From Adineta vaga (taxonomy: Eukaryota > Rotifera): a stretch of 64,000 nt of DNA. Both the position numbers and the translations under genes were made by a program. The notes beneath the pieces were generated by a model. It worked only from the letters and a program-made list of their open reading frames with translations. It was not told the DNA's origin and did no database searches. This document shows positions 34,902 to 47,210 of the stretch, in pieces (positions within the stretch are counted from its first letter, which is position 1; each line of letters begins with the position of its first letter). The DNA lies in contig CP075492.1 in assembly GCA_021613535.1 (NCBI GenBank), positions 4,278,001 to 4,342,000 on the forward strand. Reading direction: 5' to 3'.

Positions 34902-35986
34902 TTATCTATTCCGTGATGTTGGTTTTTTTCGAGAAAAAGCATTGAGTGCTGTGATTTTAACGCCTAATTTTTTAAATCTTATGGATGGTTTTGTTGTTGG
35001 GATTTCGATTGGAATCGGTGGTACGATTTTTGGTCGTGGATTTGGATCGTAGAGATTGAGAATATTATGAACAGATATTTTAGAATTGTCTCGTCGGTTG
35101 ATAGAATAGATTGTTTGAATATCTTTCGATGGTTGAATGTATGTATATCGACTATGTAAGAGATGTAATAAATCCGATGGTAAATAGTCGGAAATGTATC
35201 GTTCTTTGATTAATGAACGTAACATTTCTGAATGATTTTGTATGATTTCTGACGAAATATTTTCAAACAAATTCTCGTAAGTATATTGTTCAGATGGTAT
35301 ACTCTGTTGGAATTGAACACGTAAATGTTTTGATTGACAATTTGATTTTTGTCTAGAAAATCAATTTATACTTCGAAGAATTTAAATTTCTCTTACTTTT
35401 TGATTTTCATATCATCGTGAATATAATCGAATACGTTTTTATGTTGAATATAATCTCGAGCAAAAGGCGATGCATTTGTTTTAGTTAATAGAATGAAAAC
35501 AAGATCATATCGACCACAGAAAGCAGCTAGAAATATCGATCTATCGAATTTGACTTTTTCTTTCTCCAAATTTATCTTACCGAAAAGTAATGGAGTAAAT
35601 CCGAGATTATTCCTTTGATCAATTTCAATGAAGAATTGTTTATATTTTTCGATTAATTTCTCAATCAGTTGAATATTATTCTCACAATAGATAATAGCAT
35701 AATGAAGAATTGTATTACCTTGCTGATCTTTTGCACGATAATTGAGATTTAAAGATTCTTCTTCTAATAACAATTCAAATAATCGATAACGTTGATAACG
35801 AAGAGAGTACATTGATATATTACAACCAAATTCATCGCAAAGGTTTGGACGAGAACGATAACTCGATGAGAATAATGTATGCAGTAAAGTTTCCTTTGGA
35901 TGGATACATGAATGAATAAGAGTAGGAAGTCGATTTTGAGTTTTAGGTTTATTTGAAATTAGTATGGATGATCGAGACGTTTCCAT
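34902..35986 (-). CDS. Ankyrin-repeat-like protein
   Basis: Two exons: 35397-35986 and 34902-35352; 346 residues. The first exon carries degenerate ankyrin repeats: DQQGNTILHYAIIY (about residues 90-103), then NLGFTPLLFGK and FLAAFCGRYDLVFILLTKTNASP. These consensus turns (GNT-LH-A, GFTPL) support at least three repeats. The second exon encodes a helical stretch (SEIIQNHSEMLRSLIKERY) and a Pro/Lys-rich tail. There is no signal peptide or membrane segment, so it is predicted intracellular and to act in protein binding. The partner is unknown. Confidence 0.72.
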
Positions 35987-36569
35987 TATGATTTATGATT
36001 ATCATCTCAACTGTTTATCTAATCTATAGAAGTATTGAATGTCAATAAATGTTCTTCTCTAATTTATCGTTGTTATTGACGATGAGAGATATGGAACATT
36101 ACATGTATACGTTGAAAGAAAAGTTTCAAGATGAAAATCTGATGTGCAAACAGCAATCTTCATTGTTTCTGTCAAATATCTATTATCTTGGGAAAAAAAT
36201 ATACAGTTCAATGCAGTCGATAGCAATCAATTGATTCCACCATTTCTTGATAATCTCACAAAAAATATCGAAACCATTTGTAGCCGTTTTTCCTGATAAA
36301 TCAATTAAAATACTATCAAAGAATAACTATTCCATTTTATTAAGTAGATTTTATATTGAACAAAGAAAAAACACATAACACCTTGTTCATCTCTAAGAGT
36401 TCTCGCCTAAACTGTAACAACACACACACACACACGGCAAAAAAAAGCGATAACAAATGAATAAGAGTAGAAGTGTGTCATAGCATAAAAACAATATTTA
36501 CGTATATATATTCACAAGAGAGATTTTCTCGATGAGAAAAACAAACATATAACAATTAAGAATGTATTC
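35987..36569. other. Intergenic region, no gene seen
   Basis: Upstream flank of the ankyrin gene and 3' flank of the LASP gene. It includes a CA run at 36420-36435. The frame at 36049-36234 has no domain. Confidence 0.5.
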
Positions 36570-37920
36570 TTAACCAATGATTTCCACGTAATTTGATGGA
36601 AGTAATCCTTGTTTGCCTGTTCGAGGATGACGTCCTAACATCCAACCAGCATCGATATGTTCACATTCAATAATAGTTTCTCCTTCTGCAAAACTAATTT
36701 CATCAGATTCAGCAGCTGTATATGAATAAAGTGCACGAACTTTCATCTAAACATTTACAAAAAAAAAGGTGTTTTCATGAAAAGTTCATAAAAAAAATGA
36801 TCTATTTACTAATGCGGATCGAGCATTATTATGATTCCCATTGCCATTATCAGATTTGTGATTATTGTTCTGATTCGTATCGATTTCTATACGAAAGAAA
36901 TGAGCAATGTATAAGAAAGAATTTGATGATCGTACTAGTAGTATGCATAGCTTTCGATGTTGGTTCATAACCACGTGATAATGAACCACGATCATCATTG
37001 ATTGGATCATAATCAGCAACTAGAATTATTTATCAGAAAAAATTTCGAAAATTATACAAAAATCAAACTTACCACGACCAACTCTTAATTCTGAAGAATT
37101 ATATTTTGACATTGAACCATTGTTATCTATATGAAAAGAATTGTTTCGTGTGAAAAAGTAAATCAATTTTTCTTTTACCATTCGAGATTATTTGCGATGA
37201 ACTTTCTTTTCGTTTACCAGTATATTCTGCTTGACTAACAATACGTTGTTGTTCTTTTGCTCGTGTTAAAGCTGGATCGTCAGCTACAACAGTAAATTTT
37301 CCTTTACTTTTATTAAAATCTTCATGATATTTGGCCTAGAATTTAAGTCATTTTCTTTTTCATATTCGAAAAACGATAATAAAATTTACATTGCTTTGAA
37401 TATCTGTCAATAATCGAATACGTTGCATTTCAGGATTATCAACAACAACAGTTGGTTTTGGTTGTGGATAATGTCTAAATAAAATGTTCATTTTCAAACA
37501 GGAACATAACTTTGAGAAAATACTTACGCATGGCAATAGGGCATTTTTTCATAACCTTTGAGATTCTTCACATTGAGAGTCATTCCACATGCTGTGCATT
37601 TCAAACATCCTCTATGCCAGCACTGAAATGAAAAAAAAAGGAGAAAGATTAGAAATTAAATCAACTAAGTAAGCAAGCGTTATTAGCATGTGAAAATAAT
37701 CGTGCTATACTTTCAGTTTGTAAAAAATGGGGAAAACTGATTAGAAATAAAGAATACATACGTGATTTACTATCTTGTCTAAGGACAAAATGATCGAGAA
37801 ACATGAAAACTATCGAATAAATGGAAATGGGCTATTTACTTTATCAAGACATTTGATTTCTTCTGTTGGATAAACAATTTTTTCGCATCGACTACATTTC
37901 TTATTTGGCACAACTGACAT
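36570..37920 (-). CDS. LASP1: LIM and SH3 domain protein (LASP)
   Basis: Eight exons: 37840-37920, 37528-37622, 37390-37474, 37179-37335, 37073-37126, 36936-37019, 36810-36886 and 36570-36746; 269 residues (human LASP1 is 261). The LIM domain is at 6-60, with zinc Cys/His in [19 protein letters not shown] and [13 protein letters not shown]. Two nebulin-like actin-binding repeats follow ([12 protein letters not shown]..., then [14 protein letters not shown]). An Asn/Ser-rich linker leads to an SH3 domain ([18 protein letters not shown] ... [12 protein letters not shown]). The domain order and length match LASP, which links zyxin/VASP partners to actin at focal adhesions. The start is the first ATG before the LIM domain. 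It lies head-to-head with NUP93 across 433 bp. Confidence 0.94.
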
Positions 37921-38353
37921 GATCTTTGCCGTTTCAAAATCAATAATCTGGAACAAAAAGACACCTCGAAGGAAAGAAAATGATATCTCTTTGTTACGTC
38001 AATCAAATCGATAGAGAAACAAATAATGATATAAAGAAGACCCAGAACATTGATTGATTGATTACTTTTCTCTTTACATCAATGATTGACCAATGAAAAA
38101 ATCGAGAGCATAAAATAGTTTTGTAAAAAAATTCAAGATTTATCTTATCAAAATATCTTTTCTTTTCTCTAAATATTTCCGAGAATTAAGTACTTATATA
38201 TAGCGCTAGTTGCTGATTGATTGATAGTTTGACCAATCAGAGAACTGAATATTGAGAGAGTTTTTTCTTCATTGATACTGATGATAATAATTGACAAGTC
38301 TGTCGTCAGTGAATTTTGAAACATACTTGAACAATATTATTTTATTGTTCTAG
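37921..38353. promoter_or_regulatory. Shared upstream region of LASP and NUP93
   Basis: 433 bp between the two divergent start codons. It must hold the promoters of one or both genes. No specific element is identifiable by eye. Confidence 0.5.
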
Positions 38354-41331
38354 ATGTTTCTCTCAACTCCATCGGCTTCATTTAATCTAACAAGTATTGA
38401 AAAGAAATTAGCTGCAATTGAATCAACACCATCAGTAACTACTTCATATACAACTAAAACCACAACTCGATTAACAAAAGTTAATAATGAAACAGAATTA
38501 GATGCACATTTAAAAAGTGAAAGAGCAGCTTTCAATGATGAACAATTTGAGTATTTCACACAACAAGTAAGAACAAGATCTTTTCATGATTATTGAAACT
38601 AACTTTTCTTTTTGTTCTATAGTCGTTGACTCTAGCAGATACTGATTATTGGGAAGAAATCTTCAATGATAGTTTAAAACGACGTCGAAATTTAATTAAT
38701 TGTCTATTAGCTGATGATCTTCGTCCTCGTTCCATTTCATCCTATGATTCAGCATTATCAACAAAAGTTTGTTTTATCTGACAATTTCATTCTTTTATTT
38801 ACTTGACATTTTTCTAGACTGCACACATATTAAATGATTCGACAACATCTCCATCATCTTCGGATTTCAAATCGGTTAGTATAAAGTTTTAACAAAACAA
38901 TCTATCTAATCCTATATTCGATAGAATTGGATATCTCAATCAAATCAATCATCCGTATTTAATGATTTATCATCTATCGAACAGCAATATGCTCAGACAG
39001 TAAGTCATCGAATTTCCAATCAAACAAAATTCTAAATTATTTTTTTATTTATAGCTTATCAGATACAATCAAACGAGAACATCAGAAGGTACAAGTGATG
39101 GTGATCAATTAATTCTACAATATAAACAAGTCGCTAAGACTTGTGAAACACAAGTAATTTCCATCATAGATTCCTTCAGTCTTCGAAAAAGATTTGTTTC
39201 TTTGTCTAAAATTAGGTAGTTGCCGATATGTGGCATGCTGCTGAATGGATGTCAGGTGTACTGGATTATGATTATCAAAAAAATGATTTATTTCATGCAC
39301 AACGTGCGGTTGTTCTTTGTGCGCGTGATTATCTTGAACGAAGTTTTCGTCAAGCATTAGAAGTCACCTATAATGATATTGATTTATATGGATGTTTATT
39401 ATCATTTATTACATCTAATGAAAAAATTTCCGGTCTACAATCCGTAGATGATCGTCTTGTTGATGGAGTATCCGCATGGCCATTGATTTTTTATGCATTA
39501 AGAGCAGGTGATAATGATCTAGCTTTGAAAATTATTCAAAAAGCAAAGTAAGAAATACTTTTCAACGAATTTGATAAAACAAATCAATGGATTTCCTAAT
39601 TCTAGTTTACCTCATGTTCGAAATCTACTTGAAAATTATCTTTCAAAAGATCAGACAACAATAGCTAATGTTTCGACAACGACAGCTGCAAATAAATCAT
39701 CCAATATTCAAAATATTGAATATAGTCTTGTAGGAAATCCTTACAAACGGTATTATTCTTTTCTGTCAATATGTTCAAAAACTTGACAATCTATTTTTTC
39801 ACTTCTAGTGCTGTGATATGTATATTAGATCGAACGAATTTAGTCGATGCACATGAAGATGTTTTATTATGTATCGAAGATTTTCTCTGGATAAAATTAG
39901 CTCAAATTCAAATCGTTAACGAAACAACTTTTCATGATCGTTCTAATGTTCAATTAACTATTCCACGACTTCAACGTTGGATTCTCCGAGATCTTGGTGA
40001 AGAATATTTCAAAGCTTATGAACAACCATTTCGTTATGCACGTGTTCTTCTTCTTTGTGGTGCATTGGAATCTGCGTGTGAATTTCTTTTCAAAATTCCT
40101 ACAACAAAAGTTCATTCAATTCATTTAGCAATTTATTTCAATGAAAAATATCTCCTTGGATTAACATCATCAATTGATGAATGTATGATTATGATTGCAG
40201 GAAGTTCTCAACAGAATAAAACGAGTACAGCGTTGAATTTACCGAAATTAATTGAAACATATTTGAAAGAAAAATTAATTCATGATCAACGTCGATATTG
40301 GGAATTGATTAATTATGCATATGCATTAATTAATATTGAACATTTAGAAGCGGGAACAGAATTTCGAAGGTTATTAATTGATTTAACAACAAAATTAGAT
40401 GATTTACATATTGTATATGGAAAATGGATTATTGTTATAGATAGTGATGATAATGATGGAGTTGATGAAAATAAAACTGTTCAACTTGAACAAGGTACGA
40501 TCGATAATATTTCAGAAATATTTTCTATATACAAATGACATTTAGGTCTTTTACATCGATTATTTTCTCATGTTGATGATCCTGATATAGATGATATTTT
40601 AATCAATCTTGCTACAACCATTGATGAACATCATCGTTCTCATTTACTTGTTGCTTCTGCTCTCTATGAACTCGCTCGTGAGTATTCTTCATCCATTCGA
40701 CTTGCTTCTGAATATATAACACAAATCATTCTGGATCGTCTATTGATTTCTTCATCTACATCAACACCATTACCATTTGTATACGAATTAGCTCAACGTC
40801 TTCAAATTCTACCAGAAAGTCAAGTTAATGCAAACAAACAAAATTATTTCTTATTATTAGATATCTATGCTTTTGTTGATTATTACTTTCGAATTGGACA
40901 ACATGAACGTGCTTTTATTGTTTTAAAACAATTGAAATTATTTCCTTATGGTAAAGATTATGGTGAAGATGAACAAGTTCGACAATTGTTAACATCAAAT
41001 AAATGGGTATGATTTGTATTGAAAATCTTTTCATAATGCAACGTTGTTTTTGTTTTCCTATTTTTAGTTACAACAATTGTTTCCTCATCTTTGTATCGCG
41101 GCACTTCGTACGCATTTAGCAGTCATTCAACAACAATCAAATTCATCCTTGAGTGAAGAAGAAAAGAATCAATATGAATTCTATCGTCGAACAGCGTCAA
41201 CAGATTTAACTCATCTAGCTGAATTTGCTCATATGCAATCACAATTATTCACACGAACACAACTACGTTCCATCGATCGGCTTTGTGAACAAGCAAATCA
41301 ATATTATGATCAAGATATGTCATTTCATTAA
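38354..41331 (+). CDS. NUP93: Nuclear pore complex protein Nup93
   Basis: Ten exons: 38354-38566, 38623-38766, 38818-38874, 38925-38999, 39055-39153, 39216-39547, 39606-39749, 39809-40494, 40546-41006 and 41068-41331; 824 residues (human Nup93 is 819). An inner-ring scaffold nucleoporin of the Nic96 family. Landmarks are WHAAEWMSGVLDYDYQKND, the VSAWPLIFYALRAGDNDLAL block and the long alpha-helical C-terminal half (ALESACEFLFKIP...). The N-terminal ~80 residues match the helix that binds Nup62-complex and Nup188/205 partners. All ten introns-exon phases close. It is the best length match to a human orthologue in the window. Confidence 0.95.
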
Positions 41332-42017
41332 TAGAACTTTTGAAACATGTCGATTTTTTTGGTTTCTTCAGGAAAAACTTTTCATTTCAATTTGTTGTTC
41401 ATAGAAAAAAAATAGACAATGTACTTGAATTTTCCTGATTTATAAGTACTTGTTTCTCATTTATTAATTTCTTTTGAATGAGAACAAAAAATTCAAATAG
41501 TAGATGAAACATTAATTTTACAACATGTTTCTTGTATAAGTAACGAATACTTTTGATGCTACAAATAGAAAGCTGTGAATTATATCAATAATAAATGGCA
41601 TTTAACAGATGAAACTACAAGCATTATCAGTATTGAGTATAGAATAGATATAGTTATGTAATTTGATGAATGACGTAACGAGTAGTAATCATCACGAAAC
41701 AAACAGTGTATTCTGATAAAAACAAATGTACTACATTTGTACTTTTTCAACCTTTTGTTTGCTTTCATGATATATGAATATCGACTTTATACAGTCTGTA
41801 CAAAGAAAAAGTTCAGCCAAGTGAGTCGAAAGAGAAAAGAAAAGAAAAGAAAAGAAAAGAAAAGGAGGAAAGTGTCATACATTTGTCGATAAACATTAAT
41901 ACGTAGATTCGTTGATTTATTTGTGATGTTCGAAAATAGAAAGTATCATTCATTGTCTAACTGGGCGTTTTATGTTTCATCAAAATATATCAAGTAACTT
42001 ATCAGTATTTCATTAAG
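41332..42017. other. Intergenic region with AAAAG repeat
   Basis: 3' flank of NUP93 and 5' flank of the transporter gene. It contains five to six copies of AAAAG at 41835-41863. No gene seen. Confidence 0.55.
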
Positions 42018-43746
42018 ATGGAGAATGCGACTAATTCTACAACTAATAATGCAATTGTAACAGCTCAAACATATCAAATTGTTCTTGGTTGTTTGGCATT
42101 TTTTCTAATCTTACCATTTGTTTTAATTCCTTTTAATCGTTTTCCATTGGGTAGTACCGGTGCTGTACTTGTCGGTGCTTTTCTTATGGTTAGTACCACT
42201 GTTATCAATCAAACCGATGTCTATGAAGTTATTGGCGATGCAAATAATTTAAAAACTATATTTCTTCTTTGGGGTATGATGGTTATATCTTCCTACTTCG
42301 AACGTGAACGTTTAATTGATTTTATATTAAATAAACTTTTTCCACCTGGCTTAGGATTTCATTGGTGGCTATTACGTTTAAGTATTATCGATTCACTTGT
42401 TGCTGCTTTATTTACTAATGATGTTGCTTGTGTGATACTCACACCATTAGTATTAAATAGATGGATCGAACAAAAACGAGATAAACATGAATTAAATACT
42501 TTATTATTAGCATTAGCTACTCAAGCCAATATAGGAAGTACATTGACAATTTTTGGTAATCCACAAATGGCATTAATGGCTTCAAAATCGAATGCATTCG
42601 TTGATCATCATAGTCGATTAGAATTAAAAACATGCGTTGAATATTTATGGTTACCAACTTTTATTGTTTGGTTACTCAATTTGATTTTTTTGATAAGCTA
42701 TCATCGTTTGAGTCAATGTAGAACGAATCAAACAGTACCGAAAGATACATCCAGTGAAGTAACTGTTGTTGATGAAACACGAGAACGAGAACAACCATCG
42801 AATGATGTTACTATTACTGTACCAAGATCGACTCGATTTACTGAACGTTTTCGAATGAAACAATTAGGAAATTCTTCTGAAGTAGCATCGACAATATCAG
42901 TAAGAAGATCACCAATGATGATCGATCGATGTGTTTCAGTAGCATCATTTCCAGATATTGAAGAATTTGTTGCTGAATATGAAAATTCATTTCAATCATC
43001 ACAATCTCGAACTTTTAAAATTATTCTTTGTACATTATTGATTCTCGTTATCGCTCTGTTATTTGCTTCGAGTGATAAAGTTTATTTTGATATTGGTATG
43101 AATATCTATAAATAATTCAGTTTTCAATCCATTTCCATTTGTTTTCAGGTTTAATTCCAGTCGGTGCAGCTATTATATTATTAGTTGCTGATACTTTAAT
43201 TAACCAACAATCTCCAATCTTTATTCTTACTCGAATTGATTGGAACGTTCTTCTTCTTTTTTTCGGTCTTTTTGTTTGGCTTCAAGGACTAAATTCTACT
43301 GGTATACCACATTGGTTATGGTATGTTACTCATTTCAAAAGACAATTCATCATGTTTCTCTTGTGTTGTTTTTTAGGGTGAAACTTCATCTTGATTCAGC
43401 AACATTAACAGATATGAATTCTTTATTAGTTTTCTTTATCTTTACTCTTCTTGGTAGTAATATTTTCTCTAATGTACCATTAACATTACTTGTTCTTGAA
43501 CAAGTTCCACGTACAGGTGATCATCTTAATTTGGTTTTATATCTTGCGTTTCTCACAACTATTGCTGGTAATTTAACTCTCTTTGGCAGTGTAGCTAATT
43601 TGATTGTTGCTCAGAAAGCATTGACAAGTTCAATCAAATATCGATTCAACTTTTTGACTTATCTCAAATATGGTTTTCTAACAACAATTCTACTCAGTTT
43701 TATTGGTATGGTAATAATCTATGGTTTACTTCAAAAACTTCCTTGA
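42018..43746 (+). CDS. CitMHS/ArsB-type ion transporter (P-protein-like)
   Basis: Three exons: 42018-43095, 43149-43320 and 43377-43746; 539 residues. About ten to twelve hydrophobic helices surround a charged cytoplasmic loop (residues ~230-345, Ser/Arg/Glu-rich). The ion-transporter-superfamily signatures are present: ATQANIGSTLTIFGNPQ in the first half and TIAGNLTLFGSVANLIVA in the second, the inverted-repeat hairpins of the substrate site. Animal relatives include the melanosomal P protein (OCA2); bacterial ones include ArsB and NhaD. The substrate (Cl-, organic anion, arsenite or Na+/H+) cannot be decided from sequence. N-linked sites near the N-terminus (NATNSTTN) put that end outside or in the lumen. 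Confidence 0.85.
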
Positions 43747-44238
43747 TGCTTTTTGTTTTAATGTATTCTTTTCATTAGTCTATTAACATCGTGTTTTTTT
43801 TTCTATTCCTACATCTCCATTATCTTCTATGGAGGTTTTTGAAATCAATGAGCAAAATATAAAATTAACGTGGCGTTAAGAAAAGAGAAAAAAAATATTC
43901 TATCAATCATGTTTTTGAAAAAATGCTCTTAAAAAATCTTTGTCGTACGATGGAACATTGTCAGTTCACATTAAAATCTAGTTAGATAAGGTTTATATTG
44001 AATAGCTAAAATAGATGAAAGTTGTTTGCAATAAGAAAAAGAATCGGTAAGTGCTTCAAGATATTCTTTTTTATGTTGAGAGAAAAATGTGCATTTTTAT
44101 GAGGGGTTCATTATTCTACTTTTTTTCTTCCATTTAGTATCGTATCGTTGAAGTATATATATATTTATATATCTTAACTCATATTTCTTTTTCACAAACA
44201 TGAATATATTCATTTAAACTTTTGTTTTAGAATTATTT
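43747..44238. other. Intergenic region, no gene seen
   Basis: About 490 bp, AT-rich, with a TATATA strip near 44155-44172. Nothing else is visible. Confidence 0.5.
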
Positions 44239-44963
44239 ATGCTCTGGAGAAGAGTTATAATATTTATCTCTTACTTTCGATTTGTATTAACAATACTTAT
44301 TGGTCGAATTGATAATGCACAATTTAATCCAGATGATCCTAGTTCTCAATTCATTACATTTTCTAATATGACATCAGTTTATTCTTGTATATGTCAATGT
44401 TCGATATATTCAAATTGTACTCTTGTAAATTATAATAGTTCGTCTCAAACATGTTCACTTCTTTCAGCACAACGGTCGCAAGGAAATTTACAATTTATAT
44501 CAACAAATGCAACGAATACAGTGATCATATTCAATAAAACGAATCCTACTAGTAAGTAACAAAGAGAGAAATAACCTTCATTATTAGGAATTTAACTGTA
44601 AAGTCTTATGATAGTTGTGTCTGATATTCCTAATACTTATGCAAAGCATGACTCTTACATGTGTTTGCTGATTATTTTTGTAAGAAAACAATTGACGTGA
44701 AGTTAAGAGTATAGGAAATTGTTCTACTTGGTTAGATTATTGAGAGCTCATCATTTCAAATAGAGAAAATAAAACTGGTAATGAATGTAAAACTCAACAG
44801 AATGAAAAATCATTCTTTTGTCTATAACCAACTGATGTGACATAATTAGAATTACAGCTTCGGAACTAACCCAGTCTTTTCCAGCAACACTTGATAATCT
44901 ACGATTGTTTTTCTTATTTCAATAAAGCTATGGCGTCGGTTTATACCAGCACTTCGATTTCTC

Positions 44964-44996
<33 letters not shown>

Positions 44997-45517
44997 CTGC
45001 CAGTAAGGAAATAAAAATGTTTGAATTCTGTATGTTATTATATGCTAATAGATATTTCATGTGTTCCATCGATTGCACGAATTGCTAATTATACAACTTT
45101 GCCGATTACTTATCAAAAGCAGACATACAATTACACAGCAATATTTACTGGAAATGTTGTTCTTCATTTTGGTTTTAAGGCAAAAAATCCTGCGTTTACT
45201 TGGCATCTTGATGATGTGAGTGTTATTGATAGAAATGCATCGGATATTGAAAAATTAATTAATGGAAATTTTGAAAATTCTTCTTCAATTGGTTGGCAAA
45301 CAGTATGTTCAAGTCAGAATTGCGAAAATTTAACACATGGTGGTTTTATTCAAACAGATTGTCATACTGGTTTGTATTGTTATAAAGGTGCGTGTCAAGC
45401 AAATTTTGATTATTTACGTCAATCTTTTCAGTGACAGTTGGTCATCTTTATACTCTAAGTTTTTGGTTATTTACTGATGGACATAATCAACAAGAAGCCT
45501 ATGTTAATATCGGTTAA
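44239..45517 (+). pseudogene. Decayed secreted Cys-rich protein gene
   Basis: The first exon (44239-44551) starts with a hydrophobic signal sequence and a Cys-rich PAN/apple-like stretch (CICQCSIYSNCTLVNY). A gap of ~330 bp follows without clear exon structure. Next is a piece at 44883-45005 encoding a Thr run coded by ACA repeats. A third piece (about 45052-45434) reads WHLDDVSVIDRNASDIEKL then NGNFENSSSIGWQTVC, a carbohydrate-binding-like beta-sandwich motif. It runs into TGA at 45432-45434, while the register one base away continues SVTVGHLYTLSFWLF to TAA at 45515-45517. The register change, missing middle and short end point to a broken copy of a rotifer secreted family. A sequencing slip at one T run is possible. 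Confidence 0.55.
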
Positions 45518-45887
45518 AAGTTAATATTGTTATGAATATTGCATTAGGAATAATATCTCTCATTTGAATCTGAATCCTTCTCTTTTTTTATCAAATAATC
45601 ATTTTTATTTCTGATATTCGATATGTCTGCATAATAAAACAGAAAATAATATAACCATGTATTTAGTTTTGTGTAAATAATCACGCAGTACAGAAGCAAA
45701 GAAATGACGACGAAAATAATTGTATGATTATTAAAATTTTGAATCACTATGATATACATGATTACAATTATGTAATCGAATGTTATTTTCATCCTTCGAT
45801 TTGTCAGTAGTTATTTAATCGTCCATAAGACTTCGCTTTATTCAAATTATGTGAGCATTCATTTAAAAAAGAACTCGTAAAACTATT
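45518..45887. other. Intergenic region, no gene seen
   Basis: About 370 bp between the decayed secreted gene and the first peptidoglycan amidase stop codon. The minus frame at 45544-45792 is hydrophobic and AT-driven, with no other support. Confidence 0.45.
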
Positions 45888-46526
45888 TTATAGAGAATTT
45901 CGAAAATCATTCATTGAAAAATTAGGATCGATTTTACGACCTAAGGGTGATGCAACTTCTTTGTGTCCCATAACATTTGCTTTGGGTACGTTAAAAGCTT
46001 TCATAAGAGCACGAACACCTTTCAAATAACTTTGATATTGTACTTCTGGCCAGTATGAATGTCCTGTATTAGTAGCTGGAACACCTGTACCTTCAGCTTC
46101 AATACCAATAGCATTAGCATTCGAATATAATGCTGTATTTGTAACAACACCAGCATGATAAGAAAGACCAGCAGCAACGACATACCATTTACCACTACGA
46201 CCAAGAGCAAGTTGAGAAAGTGGACCGGGAAGACTTGAACTACCATCACGAATAAAATTTAATGATGGCATATCACCACTAGCTGGACCAGCTGTATGAT
46301 GACAAATAATACTCTTGACTGCAGTCATTTGACCATGACCACGTGTTGTCCAACCACCAACTTCTGTTACATCAAGACCAGCATTACGAAGAATAGTAGC
46401 TAAATTAGTAACCATCAATCGTGATTGAATGCTATCATCAGTCATGGAAATATTTCCAACAAGAGCATTTGTAATATGAGCCAAACATAGGCAAGATACA
46501 ATTGAAAATACGTTCTTAACGAACAT
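45888..46526 (-). CDS. Secreted N-acetylmuramoyl-L-alanine amidase (endolysin/PGRP type), copy 1
   Basis: A single exon of 212 residues. Residues 1-22 are a signal peptide (MFVKNVFSIVSCLCLAHITN). The catalytic domain fills ~40-212: zinc ligands His76 or His77 in ICHHTAG, His188 in GHKE and Asp200 in RKIDPNF, with Glu143 in IGIEAEGTG. The family cleaves the muramoyl-alanine amide of bacterial cell walls. The block RDGSSSLPGPLSQLALGR plus GKWYVVAAGLSYHAG is typical of actinobacterial and phage endolysin-like amidases rather than animal PGRPs. A horizontal origin with an added eukaryotic signal peptide is inferred. The use of Asp instead of Cys as third ligand fits the bacterial group. A paralogue lies at 60969-61881. 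Roles could be antibacterial defence or digestion of bacterial food. Confidence 0.9.
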   Translation of the reverse strand: MFVKNVFSIVSCLCLAHITNALVGNISMTDDSIQSRLMVTNLATILRNAGLDVTEVGGWTTRGHGQMTAVKSIICHHTAGPASGDMPSLNFIRDGSSSLPGPLSQLALGRSGKWYVVAAGLSYHAGVVTNTALYSNANAIGIEAEGTGVPATNTGHSYWPEVQYQSYLKGVRALMKAFNVPKANVMGHKEVASPLGRKIDPNFSMNDFRNSL

Positions 46527-47210
46527 GGTAAAAATTGATTAGCTTTGAAAAAGAAATGAATGAAGATATATATGTGATCGAAAGAAAAATTAATAGATTG
46601 TGTAGGACGCAAGAAAAAGGTATTAAAGTATTAGTTCTGATGGTTAATAATGCGTTCACTTTTTATACTCAATACTCTCTCTAGTTTTAATGTAGAAATT
46701 GACAAAAAGGAAAAGAAAATAATTTTAGTATTCTTCAAATTTCGACATTTTATAAACGAGATATCGCTCTATATCTGTCAGTGTTTGCAAACATATCGTT
46801 ATATTCATCTTAATTAATTCTATTCTTACTCTCATTTTGTTTTTAGTATGTAGATCAATTGTTCGTAAATTGATATCTTCAAAACAATCTTACTAATACC
46901 GACTATAGGGTATAAAAAAAACAACGATAATCGACTTTTGTTTTTTACACAAACTTTCTATTCGATTTTGTAATCACTATGTAATTGTCTTTCTTTTTTC
47001 AAATCTATGTTTGGTATTAACATTTAATCATAGCTTTTATTTTATGATATCAATTTTTAATTCAACTGAATATAGATTTTATTTATGTTTGACTAATTGA
47101 TGAATTCCATTACAATATCTTCATCTTTTCATTAGTATTTACAAGGTGAAATCAATAAAATATCTGTATACTTTTATTCAATTCTATAATCATTGATCAT
47201 CATATACACA
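46527..47210. other. Intergenic region, no gene seen
   Basis: Upstream flank of the first peptidoglycan amidase and 3' flank of the SDR gene. Minus-strand AATAAA at 47173-47178 lies 33 bases after the SDR stop and is a candidate polyadenylation signal. Nothing else is visible. Confidence 0.5.
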
